In this document: one piece after another, positions 18,489-27,099 of the stretch | How the letters are laid out: every line of letters starts with the position of its first letter | How positions within the stretch are numbered: position 1 is the stretch's first letter | NCBI RefSeq assembly: GCF_016798325.1 | Contig: NZ_JAERVO010000003.1 | Span: forward strand, 372,001-436,000 | Reading direction: 5' to 3' | From: Marinobacter mangrovi | GTDB lineage: Bacteria > Pseudomonadota > Gammaproteobacteria > Pseudomonadales > Oleiphilaceae | DNA: 64,000 nucleotides | Notes under the pieces: model-generated | Databases searched by the model: none | Told to the model about the DNA's origin: nothing | The model's input: the letters and a program-made list of their open reading frames with translations, nothing else | Position numbers and translations under genes: made by a program

Positions 18489-20561
18489 TCAGCTCACCAC
18501 GGGAACGTCGCTGTCTTCCTCTTCTTCTTCCGGCAGATCTTCCTCCGGCAGCGTGAAGCCGGCAACGGAGGAGCGCAGCTCACCGGCCATTTCGGCCAGG
18601 TTACCGATCGACTTCGCGGTCGCGTTGGTACCGGAGGAGGTCTGCGAGGTGATCTCCTGGATAACGTTCATCGTGTTGGAGATGTGAGCCGCGGACGACG
18701 CCTGCTGACGGGCCGCGTTGGAGATGTTCTGGATGAGTTCCGCAAGGTTCATCGAGACGTTCTCGATTTCCTCGAGGGCCACACCCGCGTCCTGGGCCAG
18801 ACGGGCACCACGGACCACCTCGGCGGTGGTGTGTTCCATGGAGATAACCGCCTCGTTGGTGTCAGACTGGATCGTCTTAACCAGGGCTTCAATCTGCTTG
18901 GTGGCCGCAGAGGAACGTTCCGCGAGGCGCTGAACCTCGTCCGCAACCACCGCGAAGCCTCGACCTGCGTCACCGGCCATGGAGGCCTGGATCGCAGCGT
19001 TCAGGGACAGGATGTTGGTCTGGTCGGCGATGTCGTTGATCAGGGAGACGATGTCACCGATTTCCTGGGAGGATTCACCCAGTCGCTTGATCCGTTTGGA
19101 CGTTTCCTGGATCTGCTCACGGATGTTGTCCATGCCACGGATGGTGTTCTGTACCACTTCCGCGCCTTTCTTCGCGATCGCAACCGACCGCTCAGCAACC
19201 GCGGAGGATTCGGCAGCGTTCGAGGAGACCTGGTCGATGGACACGGCCATTTCGTTCACGGCCGCAGAGGCACCGGCAATTTCCTGGGCCTGGTGCTCGG
19301 AAGCATCGGCCAGATGCATCGCTGTCGCCTGGGTTTCCTGGGCGGCGGAGGAGACTCGAACCGCGGTACCCCGGATGGACTGTACCAGGCCGCGCATCTG
19401 GTCGATCGCGTAGTTGATGGAGTCGGCGATGGCCCCGGTGAAGTCCTCGGTGACCGTGGCCTCGGTGGTCAGGTCACCATCGGCCAGGTCGGCCAGTTCG
19501 TCCAGCAGTCGCAGGATCGCATTCTGGTTCTGTTCGTTCTGGTCCTGGGTCGACGCCAGTCGCGCCTGGGAGGTCCGGTAGATGGTCAGACCGATGACGA
19601 CGATAACGGCAGCCAGGGCGGCCAGCAGGATGTAGGCCAGCATCGGGCTGATCAGGCGGGAGTCGGCCTGGTCACGGAATTGATCCGCCAATGTGGACGT
19701 TTCGTTCAGCAGGGCCTGGGAGCTCTGGTAGATCTCGTTGGACGCGCGGCGGACAGTAAACAGGTCCGGGGAGGCGTCCAGGATGGCGTCAACGTTCTGG
19801 GAGACGAATTCGAACAGTTCGGAAACCGCGTCCAGACCGTAGCGGGCGTCTTCGTCCTGGACCTTGGAGATGCCCATGGCGGCGTTGCCGTTGGTCTGGC
19901 CGTCGAGGACGCGACCGAACAGCTTGGCGTCGCGACCGAAGCGGTCGGCGGCGATTACCGCGTCTTCGTCACCGGACAATACGTTGTTGACCGAGCGCAC
20001 GATCCGTTCCGCCAGCAGGGACTGACGCTGGGCCAGGGCAACCTGTTCTGCCGGCGCGTCGTTATCCAGCAGGATCTGTACGATGTCGTCGTACTCCACC
20101 TGCAGCTGCGGGATGTTCTCGTTCAGGGTCTGGGCCACCTTGTGCAGGCCGAGCACCGCCTCGCGGGTGGAGATGATGGTGTCGGCGCGCTCGCGAACGG
20201 CGTTCCAGTCGGCCTGTACGCCGCTCTTGGTGGCCAGCTCACTCGCCGGAAGACCGGTCTTCGGATTGCCCTCGGTGAGGAATCCCCAGAGTTTGGCGAA
20301 CTGGTCACGGGAGCGCTGCAGCTGGTCGAACGCTTCCGGCGTACCGCCGGCCGCTTCCGAGGCGTTTTTCGCGATCTCCTGTGACAGGACCCGCAGCTCA
20401 CTGGCGTGGGCGATGTATTCCTGATCGTGGCGGCTGTCGCGGTTGATGATGAACAGCACAGCAACGAGCAGGACGGTCAGTACGATCAATGCACCGATCA
20501 GGCCGCCAACCAGCTTGTTGGCGCCCTGACCCGCATTGAATCTTCCGGCTCTTTTCTTCAT
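18489..20561 (-). CDS. pilJ: Type IV pilus chemoreceptor PilJ
   Basis: A 690-residue methyl-accepting protein. The first membrane segment is at about 18-41 (IGALIVLTVLLVAVLFII) and the second at about 297-322 (AYILLAALAAVIVVIGL). Between them is a periplasmic region of about 255 residues with the PilJ-type duplicated helical modules. A HAMP segment follows, then the signalling coiled coil with its hairpin tip around EIGDIVSLINDIADQTN and NAAIQASMAGDAGRGF. The C-terminus is very acidic (PEEDLPEEEEEDSDV). In P. aeruginosa PilJ senses pilus retraction and perhaps PilA itself and signals to ChpA through PilI. The ATG at 20561 is the only sensible start. The gene sits between pilI and pilK. Confidence 0.95.
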   Translation of the reverse strand: MKKRAGRFNAGQGANKLVGGLIGALIVLTVLLVAVLFIINRDSRHDQEYIAHASELRVLSQEIAKNASEAAGGTPEAFDQLQRSRDQFAKLWGFLTEGNPKTGLPASELATKSGVQADWNAVRERADTIISTREAVLGLHKVAQTLNENIPQLQVEYDDIVQILLDNDAPAEQVALAQRQSLLAERIVRSVNNVLSGDEDAVIAADRFGRDAKLFGRVLDGQTNGNAAMGISKVQDEDARYGLDAVSELFEFVSQNVDAILDASPDLFTVRRASNEIYQSSQALLNETSTLADQFRDQADSRLISPMLAYILLAALAAVIVVIGLTIYRTSQARLASTQDQNEQNQNAILRLLDELADLADGDLTTEATVTEDFTGAIADSINYAIDQMRGLVQSIRGTAVRVSSAAQETQATAMHLADASEHQAQEIAGASAAVNEMAVSIDQVSSNAAESSAVAERSVAIAKKGAEVVQNTIRGMDNIREQIQETSKRIKRLGESSQEIGDIVSLINDIADQTNILSLNAAIQASMAGDAGRGFAVVADEVQRLAERSSAATKQIEALVKTIQSDTNEAVISMEHTTAEVVRGARLAQDAGVALEEIENVSMNLAELIQNISNAARQQASSAAHISNTMNVIQEITSQTSSGTNATAKSIGNLAEMAGELRSSVAGFTLPEEDLPEEEEEDSDVPVVS

Positions 20562-20638
20562 TTTCTGGCTCCCGGCCTTATGTCGGCAAGTTGGTCCTTC
20601 GGGTCTGGGGATTCAGTGAACAGGCCCTGCCGTCCTGT

Positions 20639-21184
20639 TCACCACTGAGAAACATCCAGGAAACGCTCATCGTCCATCAGTGCGAAGGTCGAGAACACAT
20701 TCCAGGTTTCTTCGTTGCGTCGATAGCCTCCGTGAACGAAAGGCTGAACGATGTCTGGGACTTGCGCCGGATCTTCGGTGAAGCTTTCCAGCGCGAAATA
20801 CTGCATGCCTGAGACGCTGTCGACGACCAGGCCACTGAACACGTCGCCCTGTTCGATGACCAGCACGCGACGCTCCCGGTGACTGCGGGAACTGCGGCCC
20901 AGGTCAAAGAAGTGGGCAAGGTCGATCAGGGGCAGCAGCCGGCCACGGACGTTCGCCGCGCCGAGCATAAATGGACGAACCCCCGGTATATGGGTGTACC
21001 GGGGGACGTGAAGAATTTCGACCACTTCGCCCATCGGGGCGACGTAGCGTTGTCCGGCCAGCGTGAAGCCGATGCCATTCCACAGCTCAATGGCTTCCTG
21101 CTGGGCCGGCAGGCCCGAAGCGAGGGCCTTGCTACGCCGGGCGATATCCGTCAGTACGGCAAAAGGGGCAGCCTGGGCGGACAT
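20639..21184 (-). CDS. pilI: CheW-like adaptor PilI
   Basis: A 181-residue protein with one CheW domain at about residues 35-175. Characteristic stretches are GIGFTLAGQRYVAPMGEVVEI (given here as one region near residues 33-53), VRGRLLPLIDLAHFF and SGLVVDSVSGMQ. It should couple PilJ to the ChpA kinase at the cell pole. The N-terminal 30 residues form an amphipathic helix common in PilI proteins. The ATG at 21184 lies 19 bases after pilH. In P. aeruginosa, loss of PilI abolishes twitching motility. Confidence 0.93.
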   Translation of the reverse strand: MSAQAAPFAVLTDIARRSKALASGLPAQQEAIELWNGIGFTLAGQRYVAPMGEVVEILHVPRYTHIPGVRPFMLGAANVRGRLLPLIDLAHFFDLGRSSRSHRERRVLVIEQGDVFSGLVVDSVSGMQYFALESFTEDPAQVPDIVQPFVHGGYRRNEETWNVFSTFALMDDERFLDVSQW

Positions 21185-21203
21185 GCTTACTCCATACTGG
21201 CGG

Positions 21204-21566
21204 TCAGGCGATCAGACTGGCAATCGTCTTGATCAGCTCATCTTCGTTGACGGGTTTGACCAGATAGCCCTTGGCGCCCTGACGGGTGCCCCAGACGCGG
21301 TCGGTTTCCTGATCCTTGGTGGTGACGATCACCACGGGAATGGAAGCCGTGTCCGGCGAGCGGGTCAGCTGACGGGTAGCCTGGAAACCGTTGAGCCCGG
21401 GCATGACGACGTCCATCAGGACCAGGTCGGGCTGTTCGGCGCGGGCCTTGGCGACGCCATCGGCACCGTTGTCCGCGGAGAGCACTTCATGCTGGTGCTT
21501 TTCCAGGATGCTGGAGATTTTCTTAACCTCGGTCGGAGAGTCGTCGACAATCAGGATGCGGGCCAT
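21204..21566 (-). CDS. pilH: Single-domain response regulator PilH
   Basis: A 120-residue CheY-like receiver with no output domain. The acidic pocket is VDDSP near residue 7-11 and the phospho-Asp is in VLMDVVMPGLNG (about residue 52). The switch Thr is in VVIVTTKDQ and the conserved Lys is in YLVKPV near residue 104. PilH is known in P. aeruginosa to oppose PilG, favouring retraction through the PilU/PilT side or acting as a phosphate sink for ChpA. It lies between pilG and pilI with spacers of about 20-33 bases. Confidence 0.95.
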   Translation of the reverse strand: MARILIVDDSPTEVKKISSILEKHQHEVLSADNGADGVAKARAEQPDLVLMDVVMPGLNGFQATRQLTRSPDTASIPVVIVTTKDQETDRVWGTRQGAKGYLVKPVNEDELIKTIASLIA

Positions 21567-21599
21567 GAGTTCCTCGATAAATGCGTTGTATCAATCGGT

Positions 21600-21992
21600 T
21601 TACTGTTCCGCCGTGGGAACGTACTGACGAATGGTGTTCAGCAGTTCGTCCTTGCTGAAAGGCTTGGTCAGGTACTGGTCGGAACCGACTATACGTCCCT
21701 TGGCCTTGTCGAAAAGGCCGTCCTTGCTGGAGAGCATGATGACGGGAGTCTTCTTGAACGCGGAGTTGTTCTTGATCAGGGCGCAGGTCTGGTAGCCGTC
21801 CAGGCGTGGCATCATGATATCGACGAACACGATGTCAGGTTGGGTGTCGGCAATCTTGGCCAGGGCATCGAATCCATCCGTTGCGGTGATGACTTCACAG
21901 CCAACCTTTTTGAGAAGGGTTTCGGCGGTGCGACGAATCGTCTTGCTATCGTCAATCACCATAATCTTCAGGTTTTCGAAGTTGTCATCCAT
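21600..21992 (-). CDS. pilG: Single-domain response regulator PilG
   Basis: A 130-residue CheY-like receiver. The start was set at the ATG at 21992 (MDDNFENLKIMVIDDS), which matches the length of known PilG proteins; the longer frame to 22049 adds an unrelated leader. The acidic pair is in VIDDSK, the phospho-Asp in IVFVDIMMPRLDG (about residue 57) and the Lys in YLTKPF. In P. aeruginosa PilG is required for pilus extension through PilB and for cAMP production. It is the first gene of the eight-gene operon, so the promoter should lie in the 461-base spacer shared with gshB. Confidence 0.95.
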   Translation of the reverse strand: MDDNFENLKIMVIDDSKTIRRTAETLLKKVGCEVITATDGFDALAKIADTQPDIVFVDIMMPRLDGYQTCALIKNNSAFKKTPVIMLSSKDGLFDKAKGRIVGSDQYLTKPFSKDELLNTIRQYVPTAEQ

Positions 21993-22453
21993 TATCCAAC
22001 AGCCTTGCGCTCTACAGGATCGTTGTTGTTCAGCTCCGATTCGAATCACTCTGGCTGTTCCAGCCGGTCACGCAGTCGATTCGGTAGCTGGCCTTGCTTC
22101 CAGCCCGGCTTCGTTGGCGCCGTCAGACCGGTTTCCGAGACCAGTGGGAGATTTGACGGGCCTTTTTAACACACATTCAAGGGGCGTTCTATAAAGCCTG
22201 ACTATTTATAGATTATAGGTCGCTTGAGAAAAAGCATAAGTTTGTGACCAAATGTACTCTTGCGCTTACAAGAGCGCTTGCGGGGCCGGCTTTTGCGTAG
22301 TGATTCGGCGGCTTTGGGTAATGCATACTGAACGTCGGTACACTACCATCGGTCCGGCCCGGAAATATCCGCTGTGCCTGCCAGCATAGCACCTGAGCGT
22401 CGGGCTGCTCTGCTGACCCGTTCCTGTTTCCAGAAAGAGGTTGAAGTCGCGCT
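21993..22453. other. Divergent spacer between pilG and gshB
   Basis: No gene was found in these 461 bases. An AT-rich core at 22160-22250 contains a minus-strand TATAAT (22212-22217) that could be the -10 of the pil-chp operon. The matching -35 (CTTATG, 17 bases away) is poor. A short inverted repeat CTCTTG/CAAGAG lies at 22257-22274. The gshB promoter must be in the right half but no clear hexamers are seen. Confidence 0.5.
22212..22240 (-). promoter_or_regulatory. Candidate promoter of the pil-chp operon
   Basis: The minus strand has TATAAT at 22212-22217, a perfect -10, with CTTATG 17 bases upstream, which is a weak -35 and may imply an activator. The start would be about 215 bases before the pilG ATG, leaving a long leader. 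Placement is by eye only. Confidence 0.4.
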
Positions 22454-23398
22454 ATGACCGTCAGACTCGGTATCGTCATGGATCCCATCGAGGACATCCA
22501 CTACAAGAAGGACACGTCGCTGGCGATGCTATGGGCCGCCCAGCAGCGGGGCTGGGAACTGATCTACATGGAGCAGCACGACCTCTTCCTGGACGGCGGC
22601 GAAGCCCGTGCCCGGGTGCGCGAACTGACGGTGCGCATGGACCCGGACGACTGGTACACGTTCGGTGATGAGTTCGAGATGGCGCTGGGCGAACTGGACG
22701 TGATCCTGATGCGCAAGGACCCGCCGGTGGACCGGGAATTCATGATGGCCACCTATATTCTCGATGCCGCCGCCGACCAGGGCGCGTTGGTGGTGAATCC
22801 GCCGAACGCGCTGCGCGACTGCAATGAAAAGCTGTTCGCCACCCGCTTCATTGACTGTACGCCGCCGCTGGTGGTGACCCGCTCCGCCGAACGCCTGCGG
22901 GAATTCTATGCCCGCCATGGCGACGTGATCATGAAGCCGGTGGACGGCATGGGCGGCAAGTCCATCTTCCGGGTGAAGGAAGGGGACGCCAACCTGGGGG
23001 TCATCATCGAGACGCTGACCAACGACGGCAATCACCAGATCATGGCGCAGAAGTTCCTGCCGGCGATCAAGGACGGCGATAAGCGCATCCTGATGATCGA
23101 CGGCGAGCCGATTCCCTATGCGCTGGCGCGCATTCCGTCCCAGGGCGAGAACCGGGGCAACCTGGCGGCCGGTGGTCGCGGCGAAGGCCGCCCGCTGACC
23201 GATCGGGACCGGGAAATCTGCGAGCGCATCGCGCCGACGCTGAAAGAGAAAGGGCTGATTTTTGTCGGTATTGACGTCATTGGCGACTACCTCACCGAAA
23301 TCAACGTGACCAGCCCCACCTGCGTGCGCGAGCTGGACCGGGAATTCGGCATCGACATTTCGTCGCAGTTGCTGGACGCCATCGAAGCCCGGTTGTGA
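22454..23398 (+). CDS. gshB: Glutathione synthetase
   Basis: A 314-residue ATP-grasp ligase that joins gamma-glutamylcysteine and glycine using ATP, the last step of glutathione synthesis in the cytoplasm. The N-terminus MTVRLGIVMDPIEDI is diagnostic of prokaryotic GshB. The ATP-grasp region includes DVIMKPVDGMGGKSIF and the glycine-rich loop GGRGEGRPL. The metal-binding end is FVGIDVIGDYLTEINVTSPT. Length equals that of the E. coli enzyme. The ATG at 22454 follows AAAGAGG with a spacing of about ten bases. It is divergent from pilG and next to tonB, the same position as in P. aeruginosa. Confidence 0.97.
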   Translation: MTVRLGIVMDPIEDIHYKKDTSLAMLWAAQQRGWELIYMEQHDLFLDGGEARARVRELTVRMDPDDWYTFGDEFEMALGELDVILMRKDPPVDREFMMATYILDAAADQGALVVNPPNALRDCNEKLFATRFIDCTPPLVVTRSAERLREFYARHGDVIMKPVDGMGGKSIFRVKEGDANLGVIIETLTNDGNHQIMAQKFLPAIKDGDKRILMIDGEPIPYALARIPSQGENRGNLAAGGRGEGRPLTDRDREICERIAPTLKEKGLIFVGIDVIGDYLTEINVTSPTCVRELDREFGIDISSQLLDAIEARL

Positions 23399-23546
23399 TG
23401 TCGACGTACCGTGACATCCTGTGACGATTTGTTGGCAGGATGGACAAGTGCCGGCGAAGACAGCAAACTTGGGGCCTTATCTGAGGGTGCGCTTCGCCGC
23501 ACCGTCGCGTCTCATGCAGTGGTCAGTGGTTGATTAAGTGGCGAGC

Positions 23547-24413
23547 ATGGCTGTCCAGGTCAGTGATTTCGATCGGTTTTCCTTTACCTTTTTTATGGCA
23601 CTGGCGCTTCATGCCGTCATCGTGCTGGGGATTTCGTTTGCCCCGGACGACCCGGCACCGGCCGCCGAGACGCTGGAAATCACCCTGGCCCAGCACGATG
23701 ACCAGAAGGCGCCCGACGAGGCCGACTTCCTGGCGCAGACCAACCAGAAAGGCAGCGGCACCGAACAGGAAAAGCAGGAGCTGACCACCACGCACCAGGC
23801 GCCGGTGCAGAATACCCAGGTCAAACCCGTCCAGCCCCAGCCGGTGCAGCAATCTCAGCCGGAACCCAGGCCCCAGCCCGATAAGCAGGTCGTCACCACG
23901 ACGGCCAAGTCGCGTCCGGCGCAGCAGAAAAAAGAGAAAGAGAAGCCGGTTGAAAAGGCGCCGGTGAAGAAGAAAAAGAGCCTGATGGACCGCAGTCTGG
24001 AAATTGCCAGTCTCGAAGCCCGGCTTGACCAGCAGCAGCGCGCCTACGCCAAGAAACCGCGGATCAAGCGGGTGACGGCGGCCTCCACACTCAAGTCCGA
24101 TAACGCCTGGTACGTGCAGAACTGGGTCAGCAAGGTGACCCGCGTGGGCAACCTCAACTACCCGCCGGAAGCCCGCCGCTCGGGCATCTATGGCTCCCTG
24201 CGTATGGTCGTGGTGCTGGAGAAGGACGGCAGCGTGAAGGACGTGCAGATCCTCAACTCCTCCGGTAACAAGGTGCTGGACGATGCGGCCATCCGCATTG
24301 TGCGTCTGTCTGCGCCTTTCGCCCCGTTCTCGGATAAAATGCGCGACCAGTTCGACCAGCTGGAAATTATTCGCACCTGGTCGTTCCAGCGCCGGGGCCT
24401 GTCCTCCGGCTGA
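23547..24413 (+). CDS. tonB: TonB family energy transducer, TonB3-like
   Basis: A protein of 288 residues if started at the ATG at 23547; a GTG at 23538 adds three residues. A single membrane anchor lies near the N-terminus (FTFFMALALHAVIVLGISF). It is followed by a Pro/Gln/Lys-rich spacer (QPQPVQQSQPEPRPQPD, KEKEKPVEKAPVKKKK) that would span the periplasm. The C-terminal TonB domain starts near NLNYPPEARRSGIYGSLRM and ends with WSFQRRGLSSG. No exbB/exbD is adjacent. By position it matches TonB3 of P. aeruginosa, which is needed for type IV pilus assembly and twitching. It may therefore serve the neighbouring pil genes rather than siderophore uptake; that is inference from synteny. Confidence 0.9.
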   Translation: MAVQVSDFDRFSFTFFMALALHAVIVLGISFAPDDPAPAAETLEITLAQHDDQKAPDEADFLAQTNQKGSGTEQEKQELTTTHQAPVQNTQVKPVQPQPVQQSQPEPRPQPDKQVVTTTAKSRPAQQKKEKEKPVEKAPVKKKKSLMDRSLEIASLEARLDQQQRAYAKKPRIKRVTAASTLKSDNAWYVQNWVSKVTRVGNLNYPPEARRSGIYGSLRMVVVLEKDGSVKDVQILNSSGNKVLDDAAIRIVRLSAPFAPFSDKMRDQFDQLEIIRTWSFQRRGLSSG

Positions 24414-24487
24414 TTCCCCGGCGTTGCCATCGGCCGGTCACATTTCCAGGCTTGCACCGGCGCGCCTCCGCACGAATACTAGATCCT

Positions 24488-25045
24488 ATGACGATTGCTG
24501 ACGATTCACTCCGTAACCGCCTGCTGGTGGCTTCGCCCTATCTTGAGGACCCGGGTTTTCACGGGACCGTGATCTTCATGTGTGAGCACAACAGCGACGG
24601 GGCCATGGGGCTGGTGATCAACCGGCCGCTGGATATTTCCGTAGGTGAAGTGCTGGAACAGCTCGACCTGGACGGCGAGGAAGTCAGCCAGCCCGTCTAC
24701 GCCGGCGGCCCGGTGCAGCCGGAGCGGGGCTTCGTGCTGCATCGTCCGTTCGGGGAATGGCAAAGTTCCATGGCCATTACCGATCAGCTCACCATGACTA
24801 CGTCCCGCGATATTCTCGAAGCCATTGGCTGCGGTGAGGGCCCGTCGGAGTTCCTGATGGCCCTGGGCTATTCCGGCTGGTCGCCCGGCCAGCTGGAAGA
24901 AGAGCTCAATACCAGCAGCTGGCTGGTGTGTCCGGCCAATCACGACCTGCTGTTCCGGGTGGAGAGCGAGCAGCGCTACGCCGAAGTCATCCGCGCCATG
25001 GGCATCGACCTTAACCAGCTGACCGATACGGTGGGCCATGCCTGA
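24488..25045 (+). CDS. yqgE: YqgE/AlgH family protein (UPF0301)
   Basis: A 185-residue conserved protein of unknown biochemical role. The ATG at 24488 (MTIADDSLRNRLLVASP) fits the family length; the longer frame from 24452 includes non-conserved residues. Family signatures are DPGFHGTVIFMCEHN, GAMGLVINRP and YAGGPVQPERGFVLH. In Pseudomonas the homologue AlgH was linked to alginate regulation, though a direct function is not settled. It overlaps ruvX by eight bases, a gene pair conserved throughout gammaproteobacteria, which suggests co-translation. Confidence 0.95.
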   Translation: MTIADDSLRNRLLVASPYLEDPGFHGTVIFMCEHNSDGAMGLVINRPLDISVGEVLEQLDLDGEEVSQPVYAGGPVQPERGFVLHRPFGEWQSSMAITDQLTMTTSRDILEAIGCGEGPSEFLMALGYSGWSPGQLEEELNTSSWLVCPANHDLLFRVESEQRYAEVIRAMGIDLNQLTDTVGHA

Positions 25046-25466
25046 GGTCGGTCAGCGCCGGGTGATGGGGTTTGATTTCGGCACCCGCCGCATCGGCATT
25101 GCCGTGGGCCAGGAAATGCTCGGCACCGCCAAGCCGGTGGCCATGCTCAAGGCCCGGGACGGGCAACCCAACTGGGATGAAATTGCCAAAGTCGTGGACG
25201 AATGGCGGCCCAACCTGTTTGTGGTCGGCCTGCCGCTGAACATGGACGGCACCGAGAGCGAGATGTGCCTGCGTGCCCGCAAGTTCGGCAAGCGCCTCCA
25301 CGGCCGTTTCCATCATCCGGTAGAGATGGTGGACGAGCGCCTCAGCAGTTTCGAAGCCAAAGGCGAGGTCATGGCCCGCGGCGGCTCCCGTGATTTCGGC
25401 ACCCACGGCGTCGACGACCTGGCGGCAGTCATCATTCTGGAGACCTGGTTTTCCAGCAACGGCTGA
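25038..25466 (+). CDS. ruvX: Putative pre-16S rRNA nuclease RuvX/YqgF
   Basis: A 142-residue RNase H-fold nuclease thought to trim the 5' end of pre-16S rRNA; older literature calls it a Holliday junction resolvase. The first catalytic Asp is in MGFDFGTRRIG, with the further landmarks VVGLPLNMDGTES and VDERLSSFEA. The last acidic motif is HGVDDLAAVIILE. The start ATG at 25038 lies inside the end of yqgE. Downstream, a 93-base gap precedes pyrR. Confidence 0.95.
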   Translation: MPEVGQRRVMGFDFGTRRIGIAVGQEMLGTAKPVAMLKARDGQPNWDEIAKVVDEWRPNLFVVGLPLNMDGTESEMCLRARKFGKRLHGRFHHPVEMVDERLSSFEAKGEVMARGGSRDFGTHGVDDLAAVIILETWFSSNG

Positions 25467-25559
25467 CCGCCGGCCTCCCTGCCTTGCGACCCCGTCTGCC
25501 CGCTGCTTCCCCCGATTGGCCATGGTAGACTAGCGCCGCTGTTCGCACGGGGGACTACA

Positions 25560-26087
25560 ATGACGGCATTGCTGAACGTGGACGCGTTGCTCGACGATCT
25601 CGAGCAGGGCCTGCGCCGCCTCCTCAAGGAGCGTGGCATCGAACGGCCGGTACTGATCGGCATCCGTACCGGCGGTGTCTGGCTCGCCGATATCCTGCAC
25701 AAGCGCCTGGGCCTGGACGAGCCCTTTGGTGAGCTGGATATCTCCTTCTACCGGGACGACTTTTCCCGGATCGGACTGAATCCGAAAGTCCGGCCTTCCC
25801 ATCTGCCTTTCGAGACCGAGGACCGCCACATCATCCTGGTGGACGACGTCATCATGAGCGGGCGCACCATCCGCGCTGCCATGAACGAGATCTTTGACTA
25901 CGGCCGCCCCGCCGGCATCATCCTGGCGACGCTGATCGACCTGGGCGCCCGGGAACTGCCGATCCAGCCGGACGTGGTGGGGCAGACCCTGACGCTGAAA
26001 GCCAATGAGCGGGTCAAGCTCAAGGGCCCGGATCCACTGAGCGTGGAACTGCGCCAGGCCGATGCAACGCCGGCAAAAGGAGCCTGA
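25560..26087 (+). CDS. pyrR: Bifunctional pyr regulator/uracil phosphoribosyltransferase PyrR
   Basis: A 175-residue phosphoribosyltransferase-fold protein. The PRPP-binding motif is [17 protein letters not shown] at about residues 91-107. Other family stretches are [14 protein letters not shown] and [10 protein letters not shown]. In Bacillus PyrR is an RNA-binding attenuator; in Pseudomonas it is reported to regulate the pyr genes without that RNA mechanism and has weak or no UPRT activity. No anti-terminator/terminator pair is visible in the 93-base spacer upstream. A TAGACT hexamer at 25526-25531 is a possible -10. The stop is four bases before the pyrB start, so the genes form one operon. 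Confidence 0.94.
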   Translation: MTALLNVDALLDDLEQGLRRLLKERGIERPVLIGIRTGGVWLADILHKRLGLDEPFGELDISFYRDDFSRIGLNPKVRPSHLPFETEDRHIILVDDVIMSGRTIRAAMNEIFDYGRPAGIILATLIDLGARELPIQPDVVGQTLTLKANERVKLKGPDPLSVELRQADATPAKGA

Positions 26088-26091
26088 TTCG

Positions 26092-27099
26092 ATGACGACA
26101 ACGGACGCCTCAGCGCGCGCGCTGCAGCTCAACGAACAGGGCCAGCTGCGCCATTTCCTGACCATCGACGGCCTCGACCGGGAGCTGCTCACCCGCATCC
26201 TGGACACCGCCGACTCCTTCATCGAAGTGGGCGAGCGCCGCATCAAGAAAGTCCCGCTGCTGCGGGGCTGCACGGTGGTGAACCTGTTCTTCGAATCCAG
26301 CACCCGCACCCGCAGCACCTTTGAACTGGCGGCCAAGCGCCTGTCGGCGGACGTGCTGAACCTGGACATCAGCACCTCCGCCACCTCCAAGGGCGAGTCC
26401 CTGTCCGACACCCTGCTTAACCTGGAGGCCATGGCCAGCGACATGTTCGTGGTGCGCCATTCCCGCAGTGGCGCGCCGCATTTCATCGCCCAATCGGTGA
26501 CGCCGGGCGTGGCCATCATCAACGCCGGCGACGGCCGTCACGCGCACCCGACCCAGGCGATGCTGGACATGCTCACCATTCGCCAGCACAAGGGCGGTTT
26601 CGAAGGGCTAAAAGTGGCGATTGTCGGCGATATCCTGCACTCGCGGGTGGCTCGCTCCCAGATCCAGGCGCTGAACGTCCTCGGTGCTGAAGAGGTGCGC
26701 CTGATTGCCCCCAGCACGCTGCTGCCGACGGACGTGGAGAGCCTGGGCTGCTCCGTGGCTTACGACATGCGCTCGGGGCTCAAGGACATCGACGTGATCA
26801 TCATGCTGCGCCTGCAGCGCGAACGCATGGAAGGCGCCTTGCTGCCCAGTGAGCGGGAGTTCTACAAAGTGTACGGCCTGAACACCGAAAAGCTGGCCTA
26901 CGCCAAGCCGGATGCCATCGTCATGCACCCCGGCCCGATCAACCGGGGCGTGGAAATCGAATCCGCCGTGGCCGACGGGCCGCGCTCGGTGATCCTCAAC
27001 CAGGTCACCAACGGTATTGCCATCCGCATGGCGGTGATGTCCATGGCGATGGGCGGGCAGCGGGCCCAGCGTGGTCAGGATGCGGAGGGACAGGCATGA
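26092..27099 (+). CDS. pyrB: Aspartate carbamoyltransferase catalytic subunit
   Basis: A 335-residue enzyme that condenses carbamoyl phosphate and aspartate in pyrimidine synthesis. The carbamoyl-phosphate loop is [13 protein letters not shown] and the second is the family triad in [10 protein letters not shown]. The C-terminal substrate loop is [11 protein letters not shown]. The start ATG at 26092 is preceded by AAGGAG. It belongs to the class whose holoenzyme is a dodecamer with a non-catalytic dihydroorotase-like partner, because the next gene, overlapping by four bases, is pyrC'. Confidence 0.97.
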   Translation: MTTTDASARALQLNEQGQLRHFLTIDGLDRELLTRILDTADSFIEVGERRIKKVPLLRGCTVVNLFFESSTRTRSTFELAAKRLSADVLNLDISTSATSKGESLSDTLLNLEAMASDMFVVRHSRSGAPHFIAQSVTPGVAIINAGDGRHAHPTQAMLDMLTIRQHKGGFEGLKVAIVGDILHSRVARSQIQALNVLGAEEVRLIAPSTLLPTDVESLGCSVAYDMRSGLKDIDVIIMLRLQRERMEGALLPSEREFYKVYGLNTEKLAYAKPDAIVMHPGPINRGVEIESAVADGPRSVILNQVTNGIAIRMAVMSMAMGGQRAQRGQDAEGQA

